From Kingdonia uniflora (Eukaryota; Streptophyta; Magnoliopsida; Ranunculales; Circaeasteraceae): a stretch of 64,000 bases of DNA. The DNA lies in contig JACGCM010002086.1 in assembly GCA_014058105.1 (NCBI GenBank), positions 1 through 64,000 of the forward strand. Reading direction: 5' to 3'. Numbering within the stretch: the stretch's first letter is position 1; each line of letters starts with the position of its first letter. The position numbers and the translations under genes are program-made. The notes beneath the pieces are model-generated. The model had not been told where the DNA came from, did no database searches, and saw only the letters and a program-made list of their open reading frames with translations. This document shows positions 1 through 10,602 of the stretch, in pieces.

Positions 1-41
1 TGTTCTAAACCAACAAAAATAAAGGTTAAAGGAATATAGGC
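1..41. repeat. Inverted copy of a tandem-unit edge
   Basis: These bases are the reverse complement of about 4255-4294 and 9647-9687, which lie at the downstream edge of the tandem units. The direct-orientation unit sequence resumes at about 50. Either a small inversion or a larger palindromic junction lies at the window edge. Confidence 0.7.
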
Positions 42-575
42 CATAAATAGACAATTTCATCTGAACAATTTTTTTTTTTGGCTAATTTCCTTTGTTCACC
101 TTCAGGTCCTTCTGAACACCACGTAGAGACTATGTTTCTGGCACATAACTCACAAATTCCCTAAGTGAATTGGGTATGTTTATCGGGTTCCATCCCATGA
201 TTTCCTTTGCTCTACATAACCCAAATTTCAAAACGCTCCTCAAAACCCAAAATGGTAGATTCGAAAGAGTACTTTCTTTTCTTTTAATTGTAGAGTAAGA
301 TTAAAAGAGTAAGAGATGGAGAAAGAGAGAGAGAGAGAGAGAGTTAGAGCATCACAACAGCCTCCCTAAACTTATTTTATTTTAGGGAGGCAAAAAGTAA
401 TAAAATGGCGAGAGAACTCATTTCCACCTAATTCTTTTGGGTTTCTATTTTCCACCTAATCTTTTATTTGAACCACTCATCTCAAATTAGGGTCTACACA
501 ATGTTTCATTTTAGTGTCCATGAATCTGCTCCCATCATCCATAACTAAACCCTATTTTTGGAATTAGACTCTCCC

Positions 576-582
576 TATAAAT
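576..582 (+). promoter_or_regulatory. TATA box of RALF copy 1 (pseudogene)
   Basis: TATAAAT lies in the block CTCCCTATAAATCACC, 89 bp before the ATG. The same block precedes the copies at 4963, 10339 and 20120 and, inverted, the copy starting at 30477. Confidence 0.7.
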
Positions 583-664
583 CACCAAAAACGTTCTCAT
601 AAGCACATTGTAGCAATAGTAATCGTTAACCAAAAGATATCATACTATTCTCTACTAATCAGTC

Positions 665-926
665 ATGGGGTTTAATAAATTACGTATATTATCTATTGCT
701 GCAATCCTTGTAAGTTTCTCTTTATCGGAATCACAGAGGCGACACGCGACAGTTTTTAAAACAATGATCCTATCAAAAGGGGAGATCCCGAAAGGTGTGT
801 AGGTCACAGTAAAGGTCAAATTGGAAATTGCTTAGGAGAACCTGCTAACCGTTACAATAGAGGTTGCAATAAGATGATAGGTGCAAAAGCGGTCAAGAGG
901 ACCTAGAGGCCGGAAGTGGAAATTAA
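665..926 (+). pseudogene. RALF-like peptide gene, copy 1 (frameshifted)
   Basis: Aligned with the intact copies at 4963 and 10339, this copy keeps the ATG, the signal-peptide region and the cysteine-rich region at DNA level. It has lost one base in the T-run after GTAAGTTT near 715-722 and another near 874-880 in the segment before the fourth cysteine. The first deletion shifts the frame inside the signal peptide, so no secreted peptide can be made. The promoter block and 3' flank, including the GTTTTGGGACACTAA motif at about 996-1010, are still conserved, so the loss looks recent. Sequencing error in the T-run could mimic the first deletion, but two independent deletions make real decay more likely. 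Confidence 0.8.
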
Positions 927-1697
927 AGAAAAATCGGGATGAGATCAAAGTTGAAGAGATTCCAGATAACTGCGTCTTTCCACCAAGGATGATTGTTTTG
1001 GGACACTAAAACGTTTTAACCTTTCTTCAATATTTTTCGAATTATCTACATCTTAAGGTTATCATTGTTGTTTCCTATTTTTACAAAATGGATTGGGGTT
1101 TTCAGCTTAAAGATAGTGCTTCAGTTAATAGCAGATTGTGTTCTTACATGTTTCGTTCATACCTTCTCAACTATTTACTCAACATATGATGAGTTAAAAT
1201 AGGATAGTCTTTACAGAACACGATACCAGGCACATTATCATCAGTTGAACTTGACAAATAAATTGTCCTGAGGTCATCTGTATCTTACCCTATATGTGTA
1301 AGGCAAGAGAATCGGAATTTTTAACAAAGAAAGCACTAAACGTATACCAACATTTCATGGCCGAGCAAATAACCTAATCTAGTGACCTGCATCTTTCCAT
1401 ATCCGATAAGAAAATATCCTAGTCAACTAGCTTTTGCGCCCGAATGAAAAATATTATACACTTCAAAGTCTTAAACGATATTGTCGAGCACCAAGATCTT
1501 TCTCTCTTTATTTCTCACCTGAATGCTCATCTATACTGCCATATGAAAGATGGGTCTCCTCGCCAATTCCTTATAAAATACAGAGCATATAGGAAAAGAG
1601 GATATTATATGTGATTATAATTCCATACTTCAAAATCAAGAAACTAAAATTCCCCAGGCAATTAGCTAGCACTTAGGCATGTGTATCTTTAAGCCTA

Positions 1698-1901
1698 CAA
1701 TGAAACCTATCTAAATGCACCTCTTATAAATGCATAACCTGTCTAATCACACAATTTTTTTGGTCCCATAGTCTGTACAATACATGAAGATTAGACTAGA
1801 CTATAAACACACAACGATTAGACTAGAGTATAAACACACAACAATTGTAAATGGATGCTTTTAATTGGTCTCAAGAGTGTGCATTTAGATAGGTTTCACT
1901 G
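1698..1901. mobile_element. Emigrant/pogo-like MITE in unit 1
   Basis: The ends are CAATGAAACCTATCTAAATG and the inverse of CATTTAGATAGGTTTCACTG, about 25 bp of inverted repeat. TA flanks both sides (1696-1697 and 1902-1903). A CAGT-type end with a TA target site fits the Emigrant/Lemi1 (pogo, Tc1/mariner) MITE group. It has no coding capacity. Confidence 0.7.
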
Positions 1902-1920
1902 TATAACACGAGACAATTAA

Positions 1921-2720
1921 TGGCGAGGGATTACGAAATTCTGCCCTTATTGGGTTACCCATACTTTCTTGAACCTGAGTTCCCTGCGGCTAACACTTCG
2001 CCAAATCTAAGCCATAAAAAGTCACCCCAATGACTTTAGTCACTGTTATGACAACTCTGTTGACCAAAATTTTGTCAGCCTCTCTCGATTTATCACCGCT
2101 GATATTTTAGTAACTCGTCGCTCCTCGCAGGTTCTTCTTCAATAGCATTTGCATATCTTCCATCCCCATCGAAACTAGTGAGGGTCCTCAATAGGGCAAG
2201 GATCACAGCCATCTTTTGGTCGATCCTCGCGTAGATGTTCTCAATGTTGTTGTAATAATCACTGTAGCAAGCGCAAAAATCACTGTAGCAGTTGGTGTAA
2301 AAAATCATCAAAGAACGAACGTCGTCCTGATGCCAAATTGGATAACGGAAGCCATTTCCAACAATCACAATTAATATAAAATTAAAACTCATTTTTACTA
2401 AATCGCATAAAATAAAAGCCAAAAAACCAGAGTTTATGAGTTATACCCCAAAATCTATATCACTTCTCTCTAAGACTAAACCTTTCTCTCTCAAACCAAT
2501 TCTACCAAAATAAACTAAGCTAAGTTTTTTTTCTTTTACAAGAGAACAAACCTAGCACAAACAGAACCCTAGCTAGACTCTAAATATGAGACTTCTCATA
2601 ATTATAATGAAATTAAAATAAAACAAATAAAAATAACTAAAATAGAGATAGGGGTCCTGAGAGGTGAATATAAGATCTCCTACGTTGGCATCGTAACGAC
2701 CACGTGATCCATCAGTAAAG
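1921..2720 (-). repeat. Old retroelement-like block, copy A
   Basis: It is repeated at about 7370-8190 in unit 2, and its 2430-2700 part resembles 24990-25270 in another context, so it belongs to a dispersed family. On the minus strand, 2422-2093 is open and contains a stretch with IARIDQKMAVILALLR, somewhat like a retroelement gag N-terminus, but I cannot place it. The reading frame at 7870-7550 in unit 2 is disturbed, so no functional protein is supported. Confidence 0.45.
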
Positions 2721-3081
2721 CTTGATTATATATATACATTTCAAATATCATTTCAATTAAAAGATTCATTTGCAGTGGTGTTGCGTATGGTTTCAGTATA
2801 TTTTTTATGCGGAACTACCAATGCAAATATAATTAGACGCTTTTTTTTAATCAACACCTCCGTCGAGTATGCTATAATAGATCTGGTTTTTGTGAGACTA
2901 AAAGCTATGTGAGTCAACGAGAGTATAATTGTTATTTTCTTTTTCTTTCTAGAGCATGCTAGGATGCCTAACCAACATGTTGAAGGCCTGCCATATCAGT
3001 ATATGAGCTGCATTTTTTCACCGAGTAACAACCTTTCTCCATCTTATTTTATTTTGGCGAAAACAATGAGTATAGCCCCTT

Positions 3082-3409
3082 AGAGCATCTAGTGTAGGCT
3101 CCCTATAGTTAAAATATAAAGAAAGTGCTATAAATCTAGTTTTTAGCCTCCCAAGAGGGTAGTTATTTTAGGTTTCAATACTCTCTCTCCTCAACAATGA
3201 AGAGAGATAAATAAATTTTGAGTAGCCAGATAATAAACTTTATTACGTAGAAAACTTTTTTTTAACTAAAATCAATACGTTTTAACATTTTTTACTTACA
3301 CGTCATACTTTTCTTTTGATATGGAGTAGTTTTTGAGGAGTCTATTTTTTGACATTTTTAAATATACTTTCAAACTCATCTTGCTAGCTATAGTTTAGCT
3401 AGGCTACAC
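3082..3409. mobile_element. MITE of the AGAGCATCTAGTGTAG family, unit 1
   Basis: It starts AGAGCATCTAGTGTAGGCT and ends with the partly inverted AGCTAGGCTACAC. The same element occurs at 8546-8876 and, in reverse orientation, at 63414-63781 outside the tandem units. It is about 330-370 bp and non-coding. Confidence 0.65.
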
Positions 3410-3739
3410 ATGATTCTCATCGCTTTATTTTGATTTATAGGTTAAACTACCCCTTAAATAACTGGAACTGAAATGCTAGTTGGTCTAAAAGAATGCTATT
3501 GGCATGTTTCTCTAAGTAATATAAGTGTACCCCTCTGCTTTGTGAGCATCGAAGTATCTGTATTACTGCATGTTTTCTATCATTCGCAGTATCTCGTCTA
3601 ACGGGCAGTCATAGCGCTCAGCAAGTTAATTACATGACATTGAATTTCTGTTTGTTTTCAGTTGTGTATGTACAAAGATATGTTCAATGTGTTGGAGAAA
3701 AAAACTAAATTTGGATTTCAGTTTTCACTGACCTCTAGA

Positions 3740-4250
3740 GATGAGTGGTTATTATAATAGAGGAAATGACAATAAAAATAGGTGGAAATGAGGTGTCAAA
3801 TAAACTCCCTTTCTCTCTCTCTCCAACTCATTTCGTGGAGATTTTTACCTCTTTTTTTCTCTCTCACTTTCAACTCTTTGCAATTGCAACACAAAAGCAA
3901 TGGCTCTCTGCCTCAATTCCCTCATCTTCAACATTTCAAAACTCTACTCTCTCTCTCTCTCTCTCTCCCTCTCTTCTTTCCCGTACACGAGAAAGGGGGC
4001 ACGACTAATTTCGGCGATTTCGTAATCGGCCAATTTTTCCCCTCTCTTTCTTGTTTTGTCACCATGAGAATGGGTTCTCTCCCTCCTACTTCAACAAGTA
4101 GTATAAATCAAATGACTTTTCCTTCTTTAATTTTGTTGTTGCTTGTTTCCCTAAATTTGATTTTAGGTTGGATGGGTTTAGAGATTCTCCGATATTGTCG
4201 AAAATGATAAAATCGACAATTCAGGACAACATTAAATTGTCGGATCCGAC
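3740..4250 (+). other. CT-rich segment with a possible captured gene fragment
   Basis: The segment has several (CT)n runs and, at about 3900, an ATG followed by codons for MALCLNSLIFNISK. That is hydrophobic and Ser/Asn-rich, like the first residues of an organelle-targeted protein. It recurs at about 9359 in unit 2 with a different downstream sequence. Frames are not maintained between copies, so I treat it as a gene fragment or chance, not a gene. Confidence 0.25.
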
Positions 4251-4873
4251 AATTCCTATATTCGTTTAACCTTTATTTTGTTGGTTTAGAACAAAATAGA
4301 CAATTCATCTGAGCAAATTTTTTTATTTTTTATTTGGTTAATTTCTTTGTTCACCTTCAGGTCCTTCTTCTGAACACCACGAGAGACTACCTTTCTGGCA
4401 CATAACTCACAAATTCCCTAAGTAAATTGGGCATGTTTATCAAGTTCCATCCCGTTTCAAAGAAGAAATTGACTCCATAATGCGCAACACAAAACCAAAA
4501 TTTTCAGAATATGATGCTCTACATAACCCAAATTTCAATACGCTTCACAAAAACCCAAAATGGTAGATTAGAGAGAGTAGTTTCTCTTCTTTTAATGGTA
4601 GACTAAGATTGAAAGAGTAAGAGATGCAAAGAGAGAGAGAGAGAGAGTCAGATCTAAAAATGGGGAGGGAGAAAGTAGTTTGTTTTGAAATAGGTTGTAT
4701 TACCGCAAGGAGAGAACTCATTTCCACCTGATTCTTGTGGGTTTATTTTTCACCTCATCTTTTATTTGAACCACTCATCTCGAATTAGGGTCTACACAAT
4801 GTTTCATTTTAGTGTCCACGAATCCGCTCCCATCATCCATAACTAAACCCTATTTTTGGAACTAGACTCTCCC

Positions 4874-4880
4874 TATAAAT
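4874..4880 (+). promoter_or_regulatory. TATA box of RALF copy 2
   Basis: TATAAAT lies 89 bp upstream of the ATG at 4963, within the block shared by most cluster members. Confidence 0.7.
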
Positions 4881-4962
4881 CACCAAAAACGTTCTCATAA
4901 ACACATAGCAGCAAAAGTAATCGTTAACCAAAAGATATCATACTATTCTCTACTAATAAGTC

Positions 4963-5226
4963 ATGGGATTTAATAAGGTACTTATATTATCTATTGCTGC
5001 AATCCTTGTAAGTTTTCTCTTTATCGGAATCACAGAGGCGACACGCGACAGTTTTATAAACAATGATCCTATCAAAAGGGGTGATCCCGAAAGGTGTGTA
5101 GGTCACAGTAAGGGTCAAATTGGAAATTGCTTAGGAGAACCTGCTAACCATTACAATAGAGGTTGCAATAAGAGTGAAGGGTGCAAAAGCGGTCAAGAGG
5201 ACCTAGAGGGCGGAAGTGGAAAATAA
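4963..5226 (+). CDS. RALF-like secreted cysteine peptide, copy 2
   Basis: An intronless gene for 87 residues. Residues 1-26 form a signal peptide (MGFNKVLILSIAAILVS core, cleavage near ITEA-T), so the product is secreted to the apoplast. The mature part has the RALF layout: a FINNDPI segment in place of the YISY-type receptor motif, then C-x10-C, the NHYNRGC block, x5 and the fourth Cys. The 11- and 5-residue spacings around RGC match short plant RALFs, which signal through CrRLK1L kinases such as FERONIA with LLG co-receptors. There is no RRxL site, as in short RALFs without a propeptide. The protein is identical to copy 3; the coding DNA differs at a synonymous third position (GGA/GGG). The stop is followed by a conserved, out-of-frame tail (see findings). 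Family confidence is high; receptor and tissue are unknown. Confidence 0.88.
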   Translation: MGFNKVLILSIAAILVSFLFIGITEATRDSFINNDPIKRGDPERCVGHSKGQIGNCLGEPANHYNRGCNKSEGCKSGQEDLEGGSGK

Positions 5227-5309
5227 AGAAAAATCGGGATGAGATCAAAGTTGAAGAGATTCCAGATAACTGCGTCTTTCCACCAAGGATGATTGTTTTG
5301 GGACACTAA
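5227..5309 (+). other. Out-of-frame fossil of a C-terminal tail (copy 2)
   Basis: Downstream of the TAA, the +2 frame relative to the ATG is open from about 5178 to a TAA at 5307-5309. It ends in MIVLGH, with EIKVEEIP earlier. The in-frame C-terminus of the gene at 31637-32002 ends in MVVLGH, preceded by EFKTEDV. The same off-frame remnant follows copies 3, 4 and 5, always in the +2 frame. Confidence 0.7.
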
Positions 5310-6008
5310 ACGTTTTAACCTTTCTTCAATATTTTTCGAATTATCTACATCTTAAGGTCATCATTGTTTGTTTCCTATTTTAACAATAAATGGATTGGGG
5401 TTTTCAGCTTAAAGATAGTGCTTCAGTTAATAGCAGATTGTGTTCTTACGTGTTTTCGTTCATACCTTCTCAACTATTTACTCAACATATGATGAGTTAA
5501 AATAGGATAGTCTTTACAGAACACGATACTAGGCGCATTATCATCAGTTGAACTTGACAAAGACGATAAATTGTCCTGAGGTCATCTGTATCTTACCCTA
5601 TATGTGTAAGGCAAGAGAATCGGAAATTTTCAACAAAGAAAGCACTAAACGTATACCAACATTTCATGGCCGAGCAAATAACCTAATCTAGTGACCTGCA
5701 TCTTTCCATATCCGATAAGAAAATATCCTAGTCAACTAGCTTCTGCGCCCGAATGAAAAATATTATACACTTCAAAGTCTTAAACGATATTGTCGAGCAC
5801 CAAGATCTTTCTCTCTTTATTTCTCACCTGAATGCTCATCTATACTGCCATATGAAAGATGGGTCTCCTCCCCAATTCCTTATAAACTACAGAGCATATA
5901 GGAAAAGAGGATATTTATATGTGATTATAATTCCATACTTCAAAATCAAGAAACTAAAATTCCCCAGGCAATTAGCTAGCACCTAGGCATGTGTATCTTT
6001 TAAACCTA

Positions 6009-7351
6009 CAATGAAACCTATCTAAATGCACCTCTTATAAATGCATAACCTGTCTAATCGCACAATTTTTTTTGGTCCCATAGTCTGTACAATACATGTA
6101 AAAATAAATAGGTTAAGTCTTATGAACCTGTAAGTATAGCTTTCCCTTCTAGAAGTTGTAACAGCAAGATGTTATAGAAGTAAGGTATTTCAGCAGCAGT
6201 AAAACAAGTACTTCGGCAATGAACAACAGCAACTCAGATGTTAAACAACGGCAGGGACAGCAGCAACTCAGATGTTAAACAATGGCAGGGACAGCAGCAA
6301 CTCAGATGTAATAGCAGCGACAAACAGGCAGATTCCAGCTTCGGTAAATAGCAAGTATGACAGGCAGTCTAAGCAGTCACTACAGTAGTGCAGACGGCAG
6401 TTTCAGTAGCACAAGAACTCCGGTAACACCGCAGTTTAAACTTTGTAGTTTCAGGCAGTAGCAAGAAAGAACTAACACCGGTACAGCGCCTACAACAAGA
6501 GAGAGAGGTTGTGATTGCTCGAGGCGTGGGTCGCACTCTCTTTAAAGAGTATTTCGACCTACCTCGGGTAAGGTAACGAAGGTCTGATCTCTTTCCAGGA
6601 TACAACGAGCGTAACGTATACAGTAGACTTCAGTTATCCCGGAAGTCTACGTAAGAATGAAGTATGCACCACAGGTAACCGTACAAGAGAGAGAGAGAGA
6701 GAGAGAGAGAGTGTGTTCTGTGTATTTTTTTTAAGGTGGTGAGGAGTTGTTTTTATAGAGGGAGTTTGCCCAACGGCTCTCTCTTTATTCAAACGTGTGG
6801 GACGTGTCCCTGAGGATTAGGTCTCCTCAAGAGGTGGAGAGAACAAAGTGAAGACCAAGACTAAAGAAATAAACCAAGCCCAAGCCCAATGAACTTTTTG
6901 TTAAAAAGATTATGGATACCCAAGCCCAAAGGACCCAAGGCCCCCAAGGCCTCCAGAGCCAGAAGAGCCAATTGCCCAATCCCAAGTCCGAGCCGGCCCG
7001 CCTACCGGGCCGCCTGAGAGAGGTCCAAGTGTGTATAGAGTATAAAATCCTCTCACACACTCACACAACTATACACTCTCTCTATGTCACATGTTACACA
7101 CATGTCACATGGGTACTACCTTATATGTTTAGTTCCTCTATTGTTTATAAACAATGTGAGACTAAACTTAAGGCTATAGTATAGGAGTCACATAAAATAG
7201 ATGACCAAGAGGTCATGGGTTCAAGGCTCAAAAGAGGTATAAGTTTTGAAAAATTCCAACAATACATGAAGATTAGACTATAAACGCACAACAATTGTAA
7301 ATGCATGTTTCTAATTGGTCTCAAGAGTGTGCATTTAGATAGGTTTCACTG
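6009..7351. mobile_element. Emigrant-like MITE of unit 2, split by a solo LTR
   Basis: It has the same ends as the MITE at 1698-1901, with TA flanks at 6007-6008 and 7352-7353. A solo LTR at 6097-7261 interrupts it. Confidence 0.7.
6097..7261 (-). mobile_element. Solo Copia LTR (1165 bp)
   Basis: It starts TGTAAAAATAAATAGG and ends AAATTCCAACA on the + strand, with the 5-bp target duplication ATACA at 6092-6096 and 7262-7266. It is related to the two LTRs of the complete element at 13155-19635, so the element lies on the minus strand. The internal part has been lost by LTR-LTR recombination. The region with AACAGCAACTCAGATGTTAA repeats (about 6225-6310) is a minisatellite that differs from the other LTRs. 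A (GA)n run lies at about 6687-6710. Units 1 and 3 have the empty site. Confidence 0.9.
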
Positions 7352-7369
7352 TATAACACGAGACAATTA

Positions 7370-8190
7370 ATGGCGAGGGATTACGAAATTCTGCCCTTAT
7401 TGGGTTACCCATACTTTCTTGAACCTGAGTTCCCTGCGGCCAACACTTCGCCAAATCTAAGCCATAAAAAGTCACCTCAATAACTTTAGTCACTGTTATG
7501 ACAACTCTGTTGACCAAAATTTGTCAGCCTCTCTCGATTTTATCACCGCTGATATTTTAGTAACTCGTCGCTCCTCGCAGGTTCTTCTTCAATAGCATCT
7601 GCATATCTTCCGTCCCCATCGAAACTAGTGAGGGTCCTCAATAGGGCAAGGATCACAGCCATCTTTTGGTCGATCCTCGCGTAGATGTTCTCAATGCTGT
7701 TGTAATAATCACTGTAGCAAGCGCAAAAATCACTGTAGCAGTTGGTGTAAAAAAATTATCAAAGAACGAACGTCGCCCTGATGCCAAATTGGATAACAGA
7801 AGCCATTTCCAACAATCACAATTAATATAAAATTAAAACTCTTTTTTACTAAATCGCTCTTAATCGCATAAAATAAAAGCCAAAAAACCCAGAGTTTATG
7901 AGTTATACCCCAAAATCTATATCACTTCGCTCTAAGACTAAACCTTTCTCTCTCAAACCAATTCTACCAAAATAAACTAAGCTAAGTTTTTTTTCTTTTA
8001 CAAGAGAACAAACCTAGCACAAACAGAAACCCTAGCTAGACTCTAAATATGGGACTTCTCATAATTATAATGAAATTAAAATAAAACAAATAAAAATAAC
8101 TAAAATAGAGATAGGGGTCCTGAGAGGTGAATATAAGATCTCCTACGTTGGCATCGTAACGACCACGTGATCCATCAGTAAAGCTTGATT
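7370..8190 (-). repeat. Old retroelement-like block, copy B
   Basis: Unit 2 copy of the block at 1921-2720, with small indels. It has no intact coding frame. Confidence 0.45.
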
Positions 8191-8545
8191 ATATATATAC
8201 ATTTCAAATATCATTTCAATTAAAAGATTCATTTGCAGTGGTGTTGCGTATGGTTTCAGTATATTTTTTATGCGGAACTACCAATGCAAATATAATTAGA
8301 CGTTTTTTTTTTAATCAACACCTCCGTCGAGTATGCTATAATAGATCTGGTTTTTGTGAGACTAAAAGCTATGTGAGTCAACGAGAGTATAATTGTTATT
8401 TTCTTTTTCTTTCTAGAGCATGCTAGGATGCCTAACCAACATGTTGAAGGCCTACCATATCAGTATATGAGCTGCATTTTTTCACCGAGTAACAACCTTT
8501 CTCCATCTTATTTTATTTTGGCGAAAACAATGAGTATAGCCCCTT

Positions 8546-8876
8546 AGAGCATCTAGTGTAGGTTCCCTATAGTTAAAATATAGAGAAAGTGCTATAAATC
8601 TAGTTTTTAGCCTCCCCAAGAGTGTAGTTATTTTAGGTTTCAATACTCTCTCTCCTCAACAATGAGGAGAGATAAATAAATTTTGAGTAGCCAGATAGTA
8701 AACTTTATTACGTGGAAAACTTTTTTTTAACTAAAATCAATACGTTTTAACATTTTTTACTTACACGTCATACTTTTCTTTTGATATGGAGTAGTTTTTG
8801 AGGAGTCTATTTTTTTGATTTTTTTAAATATTACTTTCAAACTCATCTTGCTAGCTATAGTTTAGCTAGGCTTCAC
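8546..8876. mobile_element. MITE of the AGAGCATCTAGTGTAG family, unit 2
   Basis: Unit 2 counterpart of the MITE at 3082-3409. It was carried along by the tandem duplication rather than inserted separately. Confidence 0.65.
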
Positions 8877-9492
8877 ATGATTCTCATCGCTTTATTTTGA
8901 TTTATAGGTTAAACTACCCCTTAAATAACTGGAACTGAAATGCTAGTTGGTCTAAAAGAATGCTATTGGCATGTTTCTCTAAGTAATATAAGTGTACCCC
9001 TCTGCTTTGTGAGCATCGAAGTATCTGTATTACTGCATGTTTTCTATCATTCGCAGTATCTCGTCTAACGGGCAGTCATAGCGCTCAGCAAGTTAATTAC
9101 ATGACATTCAATTTCTGTTTGTTTTCAGTTGTGTATGTACAAAGATATGTTCAAATGTGTTGGAGAAAAAAGCTAAATTTGGATTTCAGTTTTCAGTCTG
9201 GCTTTAGCAATAAAAATAGGTGGAAATGAGGTGTCAAAAAACTCCCTATAAACTCCTTATCTCTATCTCTCCAACTGATTTCGTGGAGATTTTTCTCTCT
9301 CCGTATCTCTTTCCTTTCTCTCCCACTTTCGACTCTTTACAATTGCAACACAAAAACAATGGCTCTCTGCCTCAATTCCCTCATCTTCAACATTTCAAAA
9401 CTCTCTCTCTCTCTCTCTCTCCTCTTGCCCGTACCTACGAAGAAACTGGAAAACGGATACTAGAGGCCACACGAGAAAGGGGGACAACATTT

Positions 9493-9529
<37 letters not shown>

Positions 9530-10249
9530 GTTTCCCTAAATTTGATTTTAGGTTGGATGGGTTTAGGGATTCTCCGATATTGTCGAAAATGATAAAATCG
9601 ACAATTTAGGACAACATTAAATTGTCGGATCCTACAATTCCTATATTCCTTTAACCTTTATTTTGTTGGTTTAGAACAAAATAGACAACATTAAATTTTA
9701 TTTTTTTATTTGGTTAATTTATTTTGTTCACCTTCAGGTCCTTCTTTTGAACACCACGAGAGACTACCTTTCTGGCACATAACTCACAAATTCCCTAAGT
9801 AAATTGGGCATGTTTATCAAGTTCCATCCCGTTTCAAAGAAGAAATTGACTCCATAATGCACAACACAAAACCAAAATTTTCAGAATATGATGTTCTACA
9901 TAACCCAAATTTCAAAACGCTTCACAAAAACCCAAATGGTAGATTAGAGAGAGTAGTTTCTCTTCTTTTAATGGTAGACTAAGATTGAAAGAGTAGAGAT
10001 GCAAAGAGAGAGAGAGAGAGTCAGATCTAAAAATGGGGAGGGAGAAAGTAGTTTGTTTTGAAATAGGTTGTATTACCGCAAGGAGAGAACTCATTTCCAC
10101 CTGATTCTTGTGGGTTTCTATTTTTCACCTCATCTTTTATTTGAACCACTCATCTCGAATTAGGGTTTACACAATGTTTCATTTTTAGTGTCCACGAATC
10201 CGCTCCCATCATCCATAACTAAACCCTATTTTTGGAATTAGACTCTCCC

Positions 10250-10256
10250 TATAAAT
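10250..10256 (+). promoter_or_regulatory. TATA box of RALF copy 3
   Basis: TATAAAT lies 89 bp upstream of the ATG at 10339, with the same spacing and context as copy 2. Confidence 0.7.
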
Positions 10257-10338
10257 CACCAAAAATGTTCTCATAAACACATAGCAGCAATAGTAATCGT
10301 TAACCAAAAGATATCATACTATTCTCTACTAATAAGTC

Positions 10339-10602
10339 ATGGGGTTTAATAAGGTACTTATATTATCTATTGCTGCAATCCTTGTAAGTTTTCTCTTTAT
10401 CGGAATCACAGAGGCGACACGCGACAGTTTTATAAACAATGATCCTATCAAAAGGGGTGATCCCGAAAGGTGTGTAGGTCACAGTAAGGGTCAAATTGGA
10501 AATTGCTTAGGAGAACCTGCTAACCATTACAATAGAGGTTGCAATAAGAGTGAAGGGTGCAAAAGCGGTCAAGAGGACCTAGAGGGCGGAAGTGGAAAAT
10601 AA
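10339..10602 (+). CDS. RALF-like secreted cysteine peptide, copy 3
   Basis: An intronless 87-residue gene encoding exactly the same protein as the gene at 4963-5226. It has the same signal peptide (residues 1-26), FINNDPI segment, four cysteines and NHYNRGC block. The +2-frame tail remnant ending at the TAA at 10683-10685 is also kept. Promoter and 3' flank are nearly identical to unit 2, so both copies probably have the same expression. Protein identity beside a broken unit 1 means a very recent duplication, gene conversion or purifying selection; the sequence alone cannot decide. Confidence 0.88.
   Translation: MGFNKVLILSIAAILVSFLFIGITEATRDSFINNDPIKRGDPERCVGHSKGQIGNCLGEPANHYNRGCNKSEGCKSGQEDLEGGSGK

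Larger units (their letters stand above)
50..4297 (+). repeat. Tandem unit 1 of the RALF array
   Basis: A unit of about 4.2 kb, repeated at 4298-9680 and 9681-11540 with only scattered substitutions and small indels. In order it holds a CT/GA-rich 5' flank, a RALF copy (broken here), a conserved 3' flank, an Emigrant-like MITE, an old retroelement-like block, a second MITE and a CT-rich segment. A (GA)n run lies near 321-342. Bases 1-664 hold no other gene; 927-1697 is the shared 3' flank and 2720-3081 shared spacer. Confidence 0.85.
4298..9680 (+). repeat. Tandem unit 2 of the RALF array
   Basis: This is the second copy of the unit at 50-4297. It is longer because a solo LTR of 1165 bp plus a 5-bp target duplication sits inside its MITE. 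The spacing from its RALF ATG to that of unit 3 is 5376 bp, or about 4206 bp without the insertion. Stretches 5310-6008, 7370-8545 and 8877-9680 hold only shared unit sequence. Confidence 0.85.

Noticed and set aside
5753..5986. 77-codon frame conserved in unit 3 (11123-11344) and nearly in unit 1 (about 1444)
   Set aside because: Its conservation is explained by the recent tandem duplication. Unit 1 has a one-base deletion in it, the C-termini differ by indels, and no family or promoter is recognised.
6369..7184. Several frames inside the solo LTR, with similar ones in 13486-14139 and 18813-19097
   Set aside because: They lie in non-coding LTR sequence with minisatellites and occur in both strands; they are chance frames.
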